Assembly (NCBI GenBank): GCA_947624835.1
Contig: CANQLX010000001.1
Span: 1 to 64,000, forward strand
From: an uncultured Clostridia bacterium
Lineage (GTDB): Bacteria > Bacillota > Clostridia > Oscillospirales > Acutalibacteraceae
DNA length: 64,000 nucleotides
Reading direction: 5' to 3'
Below are positions 24,666-33,266 of this stretch, one piece after another; within the stretch, counting starts at the first letter, position 1; every line of letters starts with the position of its first letter. A program made the translations under genes and the position numbers. The notes beneath the pieces are model-generated. The model made no database searches. It worked only from the letters and a program-made list of their open reading frames with translations, and was not told where the DNA came from.

Positions 24666-24671
24666 TATAAT
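24666..24671 (+). promoter_or_regulatory. -10 box upstream of mscL
   Basis: TATAAT at 24666-24671, 33 bp before the start codon. No good -35 box is seen at the usual distance, so a weak or activator-aided promoter is possible. Confidence 0.45.
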
Positions 24672-24703
24672 TAGGTATATAAAAAGTCGGGGAGGCTGAA
24701 ATT

Positions 24704-25177
24704 ATGGGCAAACTTATTAGTGAGTTTAAGGAATTTGTAATGAGGGGCAATGTTATGGACCTCGCTGTCGGTGTTATCATCGGTGGGGCATTCGGCTCCA
24801 TAGTCACATCGCTTTGTGATGATGTCATCATGCCGGGGGTACAGTATATAATCGGTACAATCTCCGGGGTTGAGGATATTGAGCAAATGACAGCGGTGCT
24901 GAATGTTGGTCCTATAAAATTCGGACAGTTCGTATCTGCAATTATCAATTTTCTCATCATGGCACTTATTATTTTCCTCATGGTCAAGGCAGTAAACAGG
25001 ATTATGTCAATACCTAAGAAGTTCAGACCACAGGAGGAGGAAGCACCTACAACAAAAAAATGTCCTTTCTGTAAGAGTGAAATTGCTATTGAGGCTACCC
25101 GCTGTCCGCACTGTACTTCAATGCTTGAAATTGCGGAAGAAGCCCTTGCGGAAGGTGAAACAGCAGCAACGGAATAA
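24704..25177 (+). CDS. mscL: Large-conductance mechanosensitive channel with zinc-ribbon tail
   Basis: The first 110 residues are a standard MscL: FKEFVMRGNVMDLAVGVIIGGAFGSIVTSLCDDVIMP (TM1 and constriction), a periplasmic loop, and TM2 FGQFVSAIINFLIMALIIFLMVKAVN. The channel opens under membrane tension during osmotic downshock. The protein is 157 residues because of a C-terminal extension with a zinc ribbon, KKCPFCKSEIAIEATRCPHCTSML, followed by an acidic Glu/Ala tail; ordinary MscL ends near 130-150 with a simple helix bundle. A GGGGAGG site precedes ATG 24704. The ribbon, placed in the cytoplasm, could assemble a five-fold zinc collar or bind a partner. Confidence 0.95.
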   Translation: MGKLISEFKEFVMRGNVMDLAVGVIIGGAFGSIVTSLCDDVIMPGVQYIIGTISGVEDIEQMTAVLNVGPIKFGQFVSAIINFLIMALIIFLMVKAVNRIMSIPKKFRPQEEEAPTTKKCPFCKSEIAIEATRCPHCTSMLEIAEEALAEGETAATE

Positions 25178-25179
25178 GG

Positions 25180-25392
25180 CTACAGCTTGAAATCATCAGC
25201 GGTAAACTCAGGCATGGCAGGTGTTGCCCTCGGCTCCCGTTTCAGTGGGTCGTAGGCATACCTGCCGCATACTTTTCCGACAAAACGGGAATTGCTGCGG
25301 CATACCGCTTGACCGTTTTCATTTTTTTGATAGTAAAGACAGTATTCACAGTCGGGTGTAATATTTTTTCCGAATAATTTTTTTAGTGACAT
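25180..25392 (-). CDS. Conserved small Cys-rich protein, unknown function
   Basis: 70 residues, MSLKKLFGKNITPDCEYC at the start, with Cys at CEYC, VCRS and KVCGRYAYDP, which could bind one metal ion. The C-terminus is proline- and acid-rich. Short proteins of this pattern recur in Clostridia genomes, but I know no function. GAGGAG-like bases precede ATG 25392. It is convergent with mscL, ending 3 bp after it. Confidence 0.7.
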   Translation of the reverse strand: MSLKKLFGKNITPDCEYCLYYQKNENGQAVCRSNSRFVGKVCGRYAYDPLKREPRATPAMPEFTADDFKL

Positions 25393-25485
25393 TTTTTACT
25401 CTCCTCAAAATTTAATATAAACATTATAGCATTATACAAAAGGATATGCAAATCATTCGTGCGGTAACGTAAAAGGAAAAATATA

Positions 25486-26208
25486 ATGATATGTAAATTA
25501 TATGAACTTAACAAGCTGAAAACATATAAATACATTGTTGTGTTATCGGAATACAACGGTAAGATACTGTTAAGCAGACACCGTAACAGAATTACATGGG
25601 AAACCCAGGGAGGACATATTGAGCAGGGGGAATCACCTCTTGAAGCGGCAAGGCGAGAGCTTTACGAGGAATCCGGAGCAACGGAATACGAAATAAATCC
25701 CCTTTGCGATTATTGGGCAGGCAATCCTGTTACAAAAGACGGTGCGAACGGTATGGTCTTTACCGCCAAAATTACTAAGCTTTCCCCCATTCCCGAAAGT
25801 GAAATGGCTGAGGTCAGATCATTTGATTATCTTCCGCAAAACCTTACCTATCCCGAAATAACACCGATCCTTTTCGCCAAAAAATCGATTGGAAAAGAGG
25901 TTACCGTTATTGTTGACAGGAAAGCAGGAACATATCACCCGCAACACAATGATATATATTACGACATAAATTACGGATACATAAGAAATATCATTGCCGG
26001 CGACGGAGAAGAACAGGATGCCTATATTCTCGGTATAAAAGAACCACTCAACAGTTTTACGGGTACGGTAAAGGCGGTCGTACACCGCTTTAATGATATC
26101 GAGGACAAATGGATTGTCTGTCCCCCGGATTATGAGATTATGGAAAATGAAATAATAAAACAGGTGGAATTTCAGGAAAAATATTTTGACACCTGCATAG
26201 TAATGTAA
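25486..26208 (+). CDS. NUDIX hydrolase fused to an inorganic-pyrophosphatase-like domain
   Basis: Residues about 15-135 are a NUDIX domain with a complete box GGHIEQGESPLEAARRELYEESGA (Gx5Ex7REUxEExGU, shown here over two parts as GGHIEQGESP and REUxEE). The last 100 residues (VIVDRKAGTYHPQHND, INYGYIRNIIAGDGEEQDAY, VKAVVHRFNDIEDKW) match the short Firmicute inorganic-pyrophosphatase-like family. NUDIX enzymes cleave nucleoside diphosphate derivatives; the second domain may bind or hydrolyse pyrophosphate. Both domains look intact, and the full-length frame is continuous without a stop. Substrate unknown. An AAAAGGAAAA site precedes ATG 25486. Confidence 0.85.
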   Translation: MICKLYELNKLKTYKYIVVLSEYNGKILLSRHRNRITWETQGGHIEQGESPLEAARRELYEESGATEYEINPLCDYWAGNPVTKDGANGMVFTAKITKLSPIPESEMAEVRSFDYLPQNLTYPEITPILFAKKSIGKEVTVIVDRKAGTYHPQHNDIYYDINYGYIRNIIAGDGEEQDAYILGIKEPLNSFTGTVKAVVHRFNDIEDKWIVCPPDYEIMENEIIKQVEFQEKYFDTCIVM

Positions 26209-26226
26209 TAAATATTAAAATATCTA

Positions 26227-26255
26227 TTTACAAATAATCCATCTTTTAGTACAAT
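26227..26255 (+). promoter_or_regulatory. pgeF promoter
   Basis: TTTACA (26227-26232), 17 bp, TACAAT (26250-26255). Confidence 0.6.
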
Positions 26256-26289
26256 AGTGTACGTCAGATTATGCTTTCGGGGGTTGCTT

Positions 26290-27123
26290 ATGATATTCAA
26301 AAGTAAAAATACATATCTTAATTTCGTAGACGGTGTTGGTTTTCTGCAATTTCCGACACTTTTGGAGCTTGATTTCATAAATCATGCTTTTTCCACACGC
26401 TTAGGCGGGATAAGCGATGGCGAATACAAATCAATGAATCTCAATTTCAAGCGTGGAGATGACCCCGAAAAGGTAATGGAAAATTATAAAATTTTCTGTA
26501 ATGCAGCAGGATTTGATTTTAACTCTCTCGTAAGCTCCTCGCAGGATCATAATACTTTTGTAAGGAACGTAACCAAAGCTGATTGCGGTATAGGAATTAC
26601 ACGTCCTCACGATATAGAGAGTGTGGATGCACTTATTACTAATGAACCCGGAGTAACGCTTGTAACTCATTACGCAGACTGCACACCATTGCTTTTTGCT
26701 GACCCCGAAAAAAGGGTTATTGCACTTGCCCATGCAGGTTGGAGGGGTACGGTAGGAAAAATCGCAGAAGCTACAGTTCAGCAGATGCATGATGATTACG
26801 GCTGCGAGCTTACCGATATAACAGCAGTTGTAGGGCCGGCAATAGGGTCTTGCTGTTATGAGGTAGATGCTCCGGTATTTGAAGAATTTGCGTCCCTGAC
26901 GGAGCTCAAGCCTGCATATTTTACAAAGTCCCTCGGACACGGTAAGTATCTTATCAACCTGAAAGAGACAAACAGGCGTATGCTTATGGATGTAGGTCTG
27001 CTGAGTATAAATATAACCATAAGCGATGTATGTACAAAATGCAACAGTGGTCTGCTGTATTCTCACCGTGCAAGCGGTGGAAAAAGAGGCGGACTTGTCG
27101 CAATGATGTGTATTAAAGAATAA
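26290..27123 (+). CDS. pgeF: Peptidoglycan editing factor PgeF (YfiH, multicopper-oxidase-fold)
   Basis: The 277-residue YfiH-family protein has the conserved AFSTRLGGIS near the start, LVTHYADCTPLLFADPEKR, LAHAGWRGTVGKIA, GPAIGSCCYEVD and the C-terminal FSHRASGGKRGG-like YSHRASGGKRGG. E. coli PgeF removes mis-incorporated L-Ser from UDP-MurNAc; His and Cys in these motifs bind Zn. Family members also show purine-nucleoside and laccase-like activity in vitro. ATG 26290 follows a GGGGG site; the frame reaching back to 26257 overlaps the promoter region. A shared terminator separates it from the convergent sbcC. Confidence 0.93.
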   Translation: MIFKSKNTYLNFVDGVGFLQFPTLLELDFINHAFSTRLGGISDGEYKSMNLNFKRGDDPEKVMENYKIFCNAAGFDFNSLVSSSQDHNTFVRNVTKADCGIGITRPHDIESVDALITNEPGVTLVTHYADCTPLLFADPEKRVIALAHAGWRGTVGKIAEATVQQMHDDYGCELTDITAVVGPAIGSCCYEVDAPVFEEFASLTELKPAYFTKSLGHGKYLINLKETNRRMLMDVGLLSINITISDVCTKCNSGLLYSHRASGGKRGGLVAMMCIKE

Positions 27124-27143
27124 TAGCTGTTTTTGATATAATC

Positions 27144-27179
27144 AACCGCCCCGTTGTCATCATAAATTCAGGGGTGGTT
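27144..27179. terminator. Bidirectional terminator between pgeF and sbcC
   Basis: AACCGCCCC (27144-27152) pairs with GGGGTGGTT (27171-27179), one G-U pair. TTTATTTA follows on the plus strand; minus-strand T content is lower. Confidence 0.75.
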
Positions 27180-27182
27180 TAT

Positions 27183-29978
27183 TTATATTTCCACCTTAGC
27201 AGTAGTTATGTTATTTTCGTTTTTAACTGTAATTCTTTTATTTATCATTTCCTTAAGACGTCCGACGTGAGAAATTATCCCGATAAGACATTCACCTGTA
27301 CTCAGTTCCTTAAGCGTTTGTATTGCCTTTACCAGAGATTTATCATCAAGTGAACCAAATCCCTCATCGATAAACATTGTATCAAGATGTATTCCTCCCG
27401 ATCTTGATTGGATCTCGTCGGATAATCCCAACGAAAGAGCAAGGGCGGCCATAAATTTTTCCCCACCCGAAAGCGTAGTTACGCTTCTCATTTTACCGCT
27501 TACATTGTCAACAGTATTAATATCAAGTCCGAAGGTCCTTCTTTTATCATCTGAGCTGTTACTGCGGACAAGCTTATATCTGCCATCGGTCATTTTATAC
27601 ATACGGTTGTTTGCCCGCAAAAGAATCCTGTCAAAATATGTGGCAAGAACATATGTATCAAACTTTATTTTTCCGTTAGCAGTATCCGAAAGCTCCCTGC
27701 AGTTGTTATAATATTCTATTGCCCTACAGCAGCTGTCTCTTTTAGCTCTCAGACTTCCGGCAGCATTTTTGTTGCTGTTTATTCTTGCGGAAATTTTTGT
27801 TCTTTCGTCATCAAGCATACTGTATTCAGTTTCAAGCTTTGCATAGCTTTCGTTTAAAAAATCAATATCAAACCTTTCACTTTCGGATATTTGTTTTTTC
27901 AGGAGTTCCTCATTTGCCGCAATCTCCCCTATTTTTCTGTTTTGCTGCTCCAGCGCTGACCTTGCATCCTCATATTCATTCCTTAAATTCCGTGACTGAT
28001 CCAAAAGCTCATTGATTTTATTCTGTGCTTCCGATTTTGATTTATATTCAAGTGTTTTTCTCAGCTCAAAAATTCGCTTTTCGGTCGACGAGGCCCTTTC
28101 GGATTGTGTTTTTTCTTCTCCGGTAAGCCGGATTATGTTTTTTTGTATTCCCTCACACTTGATTCTCATTGCTTCAAGTGATTTTTTTACTGTGTTCTTT
28201 TCCTGAAGCAATCTATCATACTCCAATAATTTCCGTTTCAGCTCAGAAGCTATTCTGCGGTATTCATTAAGAGTTTTCTCAATATGTTCACCAAGCACAC
28301 TGTCTGCTATATGTTCTTCAAAGAAAGTGTATGCCTTTTTTCTTACATTAAGAAATGAATTTTCTGATTTTGCCTTGCTCTCTGAACACCTTTTACTCTC
28401 CTCTTCCCTCTCCCTGTCTAATTCTTCACTCAGCCTTTTTGCATTATTGACCTCCTCCCTTGTCGGGGCCCCATGTTTTTGCTTTGCCGGGTCGGGATGA
28501 TGTAAAGAACCGCATACCGGACATGGTTTACCCTCCTCAAGCTGCTTTGAAAGCAGACCTGCCTGATCATCAAGAAAAGCTGTGTGGAGCTGTTCGTATA
28601 AATTTTTCTGCTTTATATATTTTTTCTTTGCAAGTTCATATGATTTTTGGTTTTGTTCGGCAGTTTTTCTTAATTCAATAATTTCATTATAATCGTCATA
28701 CAAAGCTTTAAGATTTTTTCCGGTTTCAACTATCCTGTCGTAGGCAGCTTTTTGTGTTTCACGTTCTGCTTCAATTCCGTCAAATCTCTCAAGTTTCTCA
28801 TTGTCAGCTGCAATATTTTCATTGAGAGTTTTTAAATCAATATTTTTACACTCAAGTTCCGTATTACATTTATTTTCCGACTTTTTTGCAAGCTGATATT
28901 CACTTACAAGCTTATCAAGCTTATCATAATCATCAAGTCTTGATTTGATAATATTAGCCATTCCTTCAAGCACGGAAGCACGTTCGGAATTGTTCAGTGT
29001 TTTATTATATTTTTCTTTTAATAACGGCAGTTCTTGTTCAAGGTGTTTTCTATTTTCCGAATTTTCGCTAAGCTTCTTTTCAAAGCCAAGTACTATTGAT
29101 GCGGTGTTCAGTTTCTTTTTTACCTCTTCACTTTTAATCTTATTACTGTTAAGCCGCTTCAGCAAATTACCGTTTTTTTCCTCATCCTCAGAAATTAGTC
29201 CGTCCACAAGCTCGGTTATTCTGTCTGTATCCTCTGCCGATGAAATTCCAAGTGAAATTCTTGTGCTTATTTCTGTGTAATATTTGCTTTCTTCGTCACA
29301 TGATATAAGCATCAATGCGGCAGAAAGCTCATGTAAAATCTCATTCTTTCTTCTTTCCGCATCTGACTTATATATTTTGAGCCTCTCTGTAAGTCTTTCA
29401 TAAATTCCCGTACCGAACACATCATTAAGAATAGCCTTTCGGTTTTCTGTATTTTCACAAATTACACTCATAAATTCACCCTGTGCAATCATACAGATTT
29501 TTTTGAAATTCTTTTTTTCGATACCTATAATTTCTTCGATTTTTTCTGTTACTTCCCTTTCCTTTGTATAGGTCTCCCCCTCACTTATGCATTTTAATTC
29601 AATCTTACTGCTGTGCCATAACGGTTCAGATTCCTTTTCATCTCCGCCATGCCTGTTTGTTTTTTTCAGTTTATTATTTTGATATCTCGGCGACCTGTAT
29701 ATGTGATATTGATGTCCTTTTTCGGAAAAATCAAGCTCTACAAATGTCTTTACGGAATCATCAGCACTCTTATTTCTCAGCATAGCAGCACTTCTGTCGC
29801 TTCCGCTTACGGTTTCACCGTATAATGCATAGCTTAATGCCTCGAAAATGGTTGTTTTTCCTGCACCTGTATCTCCTGTTATAAGATATATACCGCTTTT
29901 GCCAATGCGTGAAAAGTCAATTTCTGTTCTGTTAAGATATGGCCCGAATGCGGATAACACAAGCTTTATAGGTTTCAT
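27183..29978 (-). CDS. sbcC: Exonuclease subunit SbcC (Rad50-like SMC ATPase)
   Basis: This 931-residue SMC-type ATPase pairs with SbcD to cut hairpin and blocked DNA ends. Walker A is LITGDTGAGKTTIFEAL at residues 32-48. A long coiled coil is interrupted at about residue 465 by the zinc hook GKPCPVCGS, then returns. The C-terminal lobe has the signature VTTLSGGEKFMAALALSLG and Walker B LDTMFIDEGFGSLDD. Length is in the usual range. Its ATG overlaps the sbcD stop by 4 bp (ATGA), showing a coupled operon. Confidence 0.96.
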   Translation of the reverse strand: MKPIKLVLSAFGPYLNRTEIDFSRIGKSGIYLITGDTGAGKTTIFEALSYALYGETVSGSDRSAAMLRNKSADDSVKTFVELDFSEKGHQYHIYRSPRYQNNKLKKTNRHGGDEKESEPLWHSSKIELKCISEGETYTKEREVTEKIEEIIGIEKKNFKKICMIAQGEFMSVICENTENRKAILNDVFGTGIYERLTERLKIYKSDAERRKNEILHELSAALMLISCDEESKYYTEISTRISLGISSAEDTDRITELVDGLISEDEEKNGNLLKRLNSNKIKSEEVKKKLNTASIVLGFEKKLSENSENRKHLEQELPLLKEKYNKTLNNSERASVLEGMANIIKSRLDDYDKLDKLVSEYQLAKKSENKCNTELECKNIDLKTLNENIAADNEKLERFDGIEAERETQKAAYDRIVETGKNLKALYDDYNEIIELRKTAEQNQKSYELAKKKYIKQKNLYEQLHTAFLDDQAGLLSKQLEEGKPCPVCGSLHHPDPAKQKHGAPTREEVNNAKRLSEELDREREEESKRCSESKAKSENSFLNVRKKAYTFFEEHIADSVLGEHIEKTLNEYRRIASELKRKLLEYDRLLQEKNTVKKSLEAMRIKCEGIQKNIIRLTGEEKTQSERASSTEKRIFELRKTLEYKSKSEAQNKINELLDQSRNLRNEYEDARSALEQQNRKIGEIAANEELLKKQISESERFDIDFLNESYAKLETEYSMLDDERTKISARINSNKNAAGSLRAKRDSCCRAIEYYNNCRELSDTANGKIKFDTYVLATYFDRILLRANNRMYKMTDGRYKLVRSNSSDDKRRTFGLDINTVDNVSGKMRSVTTLSGGEKFMAALALSLGLSDEIQSRSGGIHLDTMFIDEGFGSLDDKSLVKAIQTLKELSTGECLIGIISHVGRLKEMINKRITVKNENNITTAKVEI

Positions 29979-31135
29979 TCCTGCTCCCCCCAGACTTCAC
30001 TTATTGCTTTATTCAAAATATCCATTTGTGAATCATTCATTCCTTCACCGTTGTTAATTGTGCCGAAGAAATCCGAAAACATCTCAAACGGTGAACGCTG
30101 CTCTGTTCCTTTTCCAAAGTCCGGCATATTGAAAAATCCGTCCTGTTCGCTTATGGCGTAGCTTACACTTAAAAGTCTTGGATAAAGCTTTCTCAGCTTA
30201 ACCGCCGCACCGTCAATATAATCCCTGTCCGTAAGTGTGATATATGCATAATCATCGGATATTATCCCGTTCTCATCAAGCTCAGCCGAAATTATCCCTT
30301 CAAAGCTTCCCTCCACACTGATCATATCATGCAGGGGTTTAAGCGGTACGGTTTTTATATCTATATCACAAAGATTTTCACCGTTCTTTTCACCCAGTGT
30401 TACGATTGTATAGGTTTTGTTCTGATTAACCTCTTTAACAGAATATTTCAGTTGAGTTCCGCAATAACGTATCCTATTGCTGTTAAATCCCTGTTCCCTG
30501 TGTATATGACCGAGAGCGACATAATCGAAGGGTTCATATACACTTTTTGATATGCTGTCGAGCCCTCCCACCGCGGCAGCCTCTTCCGATTCGGAAAAGG
30601 CTGCTCCGGCGACAAATTGGTGTGACAGCAGAACATTACGCTCCGATTTGTTTAAATTCATTTTTTTTACAACAAGCTCAAAGGCTTCGGTATAATCACT
30701 GATATCCGTATCATAAGCATTATTGACATCGGTAATTCTTATATAGGGAACTGTATAGAAATTAACTTTGCCGTATTTGTCAAAAAGTACAACGGGTGTA
30801 TGCTTCCCGTCAAAAATACTTTTGATATGTACCCCGCTCTTTTCTATAAGCTCAGAGCAGAACGAAAGTCTACCTGATGAATCATGATTTCCGCTTATCA
30901 ATATAACCTCAAGATTATTTTCCGCAAGAGATGTAAGAAAGCTGCCCAGAAGCTTTACGGCTTCAAGCGATGGATTGCTTCTGTCATATACATCTCCTGA
31001 AATAAGCACGGCATCGGGACGCTGCTGTGCTATATCATCAAGAATTTTTTTTAAGATGTATGACTGCTCTTCAATCATTGAAAAATTGTTTACAGTTTTT
31101 CCGATATGCAGATCGGATAAATGAAAAAATTTCAT
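29975..31135 (-). CDS. sbcD: Exonuclease subunit SbcD (Mre11-like nuclease)
   Basis: The metallophosphoesterase motifs are complete: FFHLSDLHIGK, LISGDVYDRSNPS, ILISGNHDSSGR, SHQFV and ALGHIHREQ. It is the Mn-dependent nuclease of the SbcCD complex. The open frame extends to 31165, but MKFFHLSDLHIGK at ATG 31135, preceded by GGGTGG, is the natural start (386 residues). The C-terminal capping region is acidic and contacts SbcC. The operon has no clear terminator between the two genes. Confidence 0.95.
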   Translation of the reverse strand: MKFFHLSDLHIGKTVNNFSMIEEQSYILKKILDDIAQQRPDAVLISGDVYDRSNPSLEAVKLLGSFLTSLAENNLEVILISGNHDSSGRLSFCSELIEKSGVHIKSIFDGKHTPVVLFDKYGKVNFYTVPYIRITDVNNAYDTDISDYTEAFELVVKKMNLNKSERNVLLSHQFVAGAAFSESEEAAAVGGLDSISKSVYEPFDYVALGHIHREQGFNSNRIRYCGTQLKYSVKEVNQNKTYTIVTLGEKNGENLCDIDIKTVPLKPLHDMISVEGSFEGIISAELDENGIISDDYAYITLTDRDYIDGAAVKLRKLYPRLLSVSYAISEQDGFFNMPDFGKGTEQRSPFEMFSDFFGTINNGEGMNDSQMDILNKAISEVWGEQE

Positions 31136-31247
31136 TACTATCGCCACCCATGTATTTACACACATAATTATAACATATTATTATACCATATTACTATGGC
31201 AAATTTTTTGCCTGCCTAAAAAATATTTCAAGAAAATTACAATAAAA

Positions 31248-31288
31248 GGGACTTTGCATTAAGCCTTGATAAACCTAAGCTAAGTCCC
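31248..31288 (-). terminator. Terminator of the DUF368 gene
   Basis: GGGACTT (31248-31254) pairs with AAGTCCC (31282-31288) with a second inner CTTAGG/CCTAAG-like stem; the minus strand continues TTTTATTG. Confidence 0.8.
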
Positions 31289-31299
31289 GTGACCGTATT

Positions 31300-32187
31300 T
31301 TAATCTTTGACTTTTTTGTTTTTTACCTTTTTCCTGCTGTCTATAAAATCGGCAAGCTTCTTACTTCCGAAAAGTATTGATATCCCGAAGCCGGCAAGTA
31401 GAACTGCAATTGAAATATATCCCTCAACATTAAATTCAAAGACTGAATTTCTGTACAGTGATATAAGCGAGCCGGCCATAAGCCCCATGATTCCGTAAAA
31501 TGTCATTTGCGGGAATTTCTTTATACAGATATCAATAAGTTTCGCTCCGCCCAAAATACCTACTATTACGCCCAAGCCAACAGGGATAAGTACGGTTATT
31601 GAATCTACCGGTGCTTTTGTAAGGTGTGCAATTGATATAAGCACCGTAGGATACAAGCCTATAATCATGAGTATCATAGAACCGCTGACACCCGGAATAA
31701 TCATACACATAGCTGCAAGAACCGAACCGAAAAAAAGATAGAACCAGTTAATAACATTCATTTCAAGCACGGTTTTGCTTTCCTCTGCTTCACTCGTGTT
31801 TACAAATGCCAATACTGCCATAACAACAAAGAAGATCACAAAAGGAATAATTGAAACAGGTCTGAATTTTGTTTCCGATGCTTTTCTGAAAACGAGCGGC
31901 AGACTTCCTGCTATAAGCCCTATAAAAAAGAAAAACGTGGGCATAGGATGAGAGTCAAGAAGATATTCGAGCAGCTTTGAAAAGGCTACTATCCCCACTC
32001 CCGCACCGATAAGAACGGGGATAAGGAATAATATACTTTTCTTAAAATTTTTCCTCAGCCCTGTCACCGAGGAAATGAGCTTATCATAAATGTTAAGCAT
32101 AACCGCCATCGTACCGCCGCTTACACCAGGAATTATATTGGCAATTCCGATTATTGCTCCACAAATCATATTGATAATAAAAGACAT
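31300..32187 (-). CDS. DUF368 (PopT-type) membrane protein, likely polyprenyl-phosphate carrier
   Basis: 295 residues with about eight hydrophobic helices and the two inverted family motifs NIIPGVSGGTMAVML near the start and CMIIPGVSGSMILMIIG in the middle. DUF368 proteins have recently been shown to take part in returning undecaprenyl phosphate to the inner face of the membrane. That role fits this envelope-rich stretch, which also holds two LCP ligases. AGGGAG precedes ATG 32187. It follows the small DUF6472-like gene by 12 bp and probably shares its transcript. Confidence 0.88.
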   Translation of the reverse strand: MSFIINMICGAIIGIANIIPGVSGGTMAVMLNIYDKLISSVTGLRKNFKKSILFLIPVLIGAGVGIVAFSKLLEYLLDSHPMPTFFFFIGLIAGSLPLVFRKASETKFRPVSIIPFVIFFVVMAVLAFVNTSEAEESKTVLEMNVINWFYLFFGSVLAAMCMIIPGVSGSMILMIIGLYPTVLISIAHLTKAPVDSITVLIPVGLGVIVGILGGAKLIDICIKKFPQMTFYGIMGLMAGSLISLYRNSVFEFNVEGYISIAVLLAGFGISILFGSKKLADFIDSRKKVKNKKVKD

Positions 32188-32199
32188 AAAAAACTCCCT

Positions 32200-32382
32200 T
32201 TACATTTGTTTTCTGACGATACCGTATTCATCATCATTGCGAAAATAAGGACAGCTCCTATAATTTCCGCTGACAAGTGCATAATATTCGTCCTCATCAA
32301 GCGTAACAAGACAACAGTATTCCTCCGAATCCTCGTCATAAGTGCAGTAGGTACAGTTTTCACATTCATTAAACCCTGCCAA
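32200..32382 (-). CDS. DUF6472-like small acidic Cys protein
   Basis: 60 residues, starting at TTG 32382 six bases after AGGGGGAG. The Cys pattern is CENCTYCTYDEDSEEYCC and RSCPYF, with the ending DDEYGIVRKQM. This matches small Clostridia proteins grouped as DUF6472. Its four or five cysteines may bind a metal; the function is unknown. It leads the DUF368 gene in a likely two-gene transcript. The alternative longer frame on the same strand (to 32438) is a shadow. Confidence 0.75.
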   Translation of the reverse strand: MAGFNECENCTYCTYDEDSEEYCCLVTLDEDEYYALVSGNYRSCPYFRNDDEYGIVRKQM

Positions 32383-32465
32383 GTAAACTCCCCCTCTTTC
32401 GCAATCAAAATATTAACACAAAAAAAAAGAAAATTCAACCCGTTGTTATGATTTTATAAAAAGAC

Positions 32466-32494
32466 TTGTAATATGTATAAAAATATGGTATTTT
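32466..32494 (+). promoter_or_regulatory. Promoter of the YfbR-like gene
   Basis: TTGTAA (32466-32471), 17 bp, TATTTT (32489-32494). Confidence 0.55.
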
Positions 32495-32536
32495 AGATAG
32501 GAAAAATCATAAATGTTAATGAAGGAGGAAGATTTT

Positions 32537-33130
32537 ATGGAAAAATATCATTTTTTTGCAATTATGTCAAGAATGAAATATATAAACCGCTGGTCACTTA
32601 TGAATAACACACGCCAGGAAAATATAAGTGAACACAGTCTGACAGTTGCAATGATTGCCCATGCGCTCTGTGTAATAAACAATAAAAAACTCGGAGGGAA
32701 CACAAATCCCGAACGTGCGGCAGCCGTTGCACTTTTTCATGACTGTACCGAGATAATAACAGGCGATCTTCCTACTCCGATAAAATATTCAAGCAAAACC
32801 CTCAGAAAAGCCTATGCCGATATTGAAAATGAAGCTTCGGAACAGCTTTTGTCAACACTTCCCGATTATATGCGTGAAGAATATGAAAAGCTTATTGTAC
32901 ATAAGGACGAGGACAGGCACACGCTCATACTGGTAAAAGCGGCAGATAAGCTTTCGGCTCTTATAAAATGTATTGAGGAAGAACAAATGGGAAATAATGA
33001 ATTTTCCAGGGCAAAAGAGCAAACACTTGAATATATACGCAAGCTTGATATTGAGGAGGTCAATATTTTTATGAGAGATTTTATTCCTTCATACAGCCTT
33101 CCGCTTGACGAGCAGCATATATCGTTGTAA
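32537..33130 (+). CDS. HD-domain 5'-deoxynucleotidase, YfbR-like
   Basis: 197 residues from ATG 32537, which follows GAAGGAGGAA; the frame extending to 32513 contains that site. HD-domain motifs: RQENISEHSLTVAMIAHAL (first His), VALFHDCTEIITGDLPTPIK (HD pair) and LVKAADKLSALIKC (last Asp). The order and the DLPTPIKY stretch match YfbR, which removes phosphate from 5'-deoxynucleoside monophosphates. Monocistronic. Confidence 0.9.
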   Translation: MEKYHFFAIMSRMKYINRWSLMNNTRQENISEHSLTVAMIAHALCVINNKKLGGNTNPERAAAVALFHDCTEIITGDLPTPIKYSSKTLRKAYADIENEASEQLLSTLPDYMREEYEKLIVHKDEDRHTLILVKAADKLSALIKCIEEEQMGNNEFSRAKEQTLEYIRKLDIEEVNIFMRDFIPSYSLPLDEQHISL

Positions 33131-33196
33131 CAATATACAAGCAAATGCCTGTTTTTTTATAAAAAATATCTATCCTGACGTTTTTTTGAATTTTAT

Positions 33197-33225
33197 TTGA
33201 ATATTTGACAAAACTGTCTTATAAT
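33197..33225 (+). promoter_or_regulatory. Promoter of the LCP gene pair
   Basis: TTGAAT (33197-33202), 17 bp, TATAAT (33220-33225). A TTGACA at 33206-33211 is too close to be the -35 box of this -10. Confidence 0.7.
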
Positions 33226-33266
33226 ATTCGTGTATAGGTATAAACTGTGTTTAAGGAGATTTTACC

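Noticed and set aside
33206..33225. TTGACA at 33206 as the -35 box of the LCP promoter
   Set aside because: It is only 9 bp from TATAAT; TTGAAT at 33197 has the correct 17-bp spacing.
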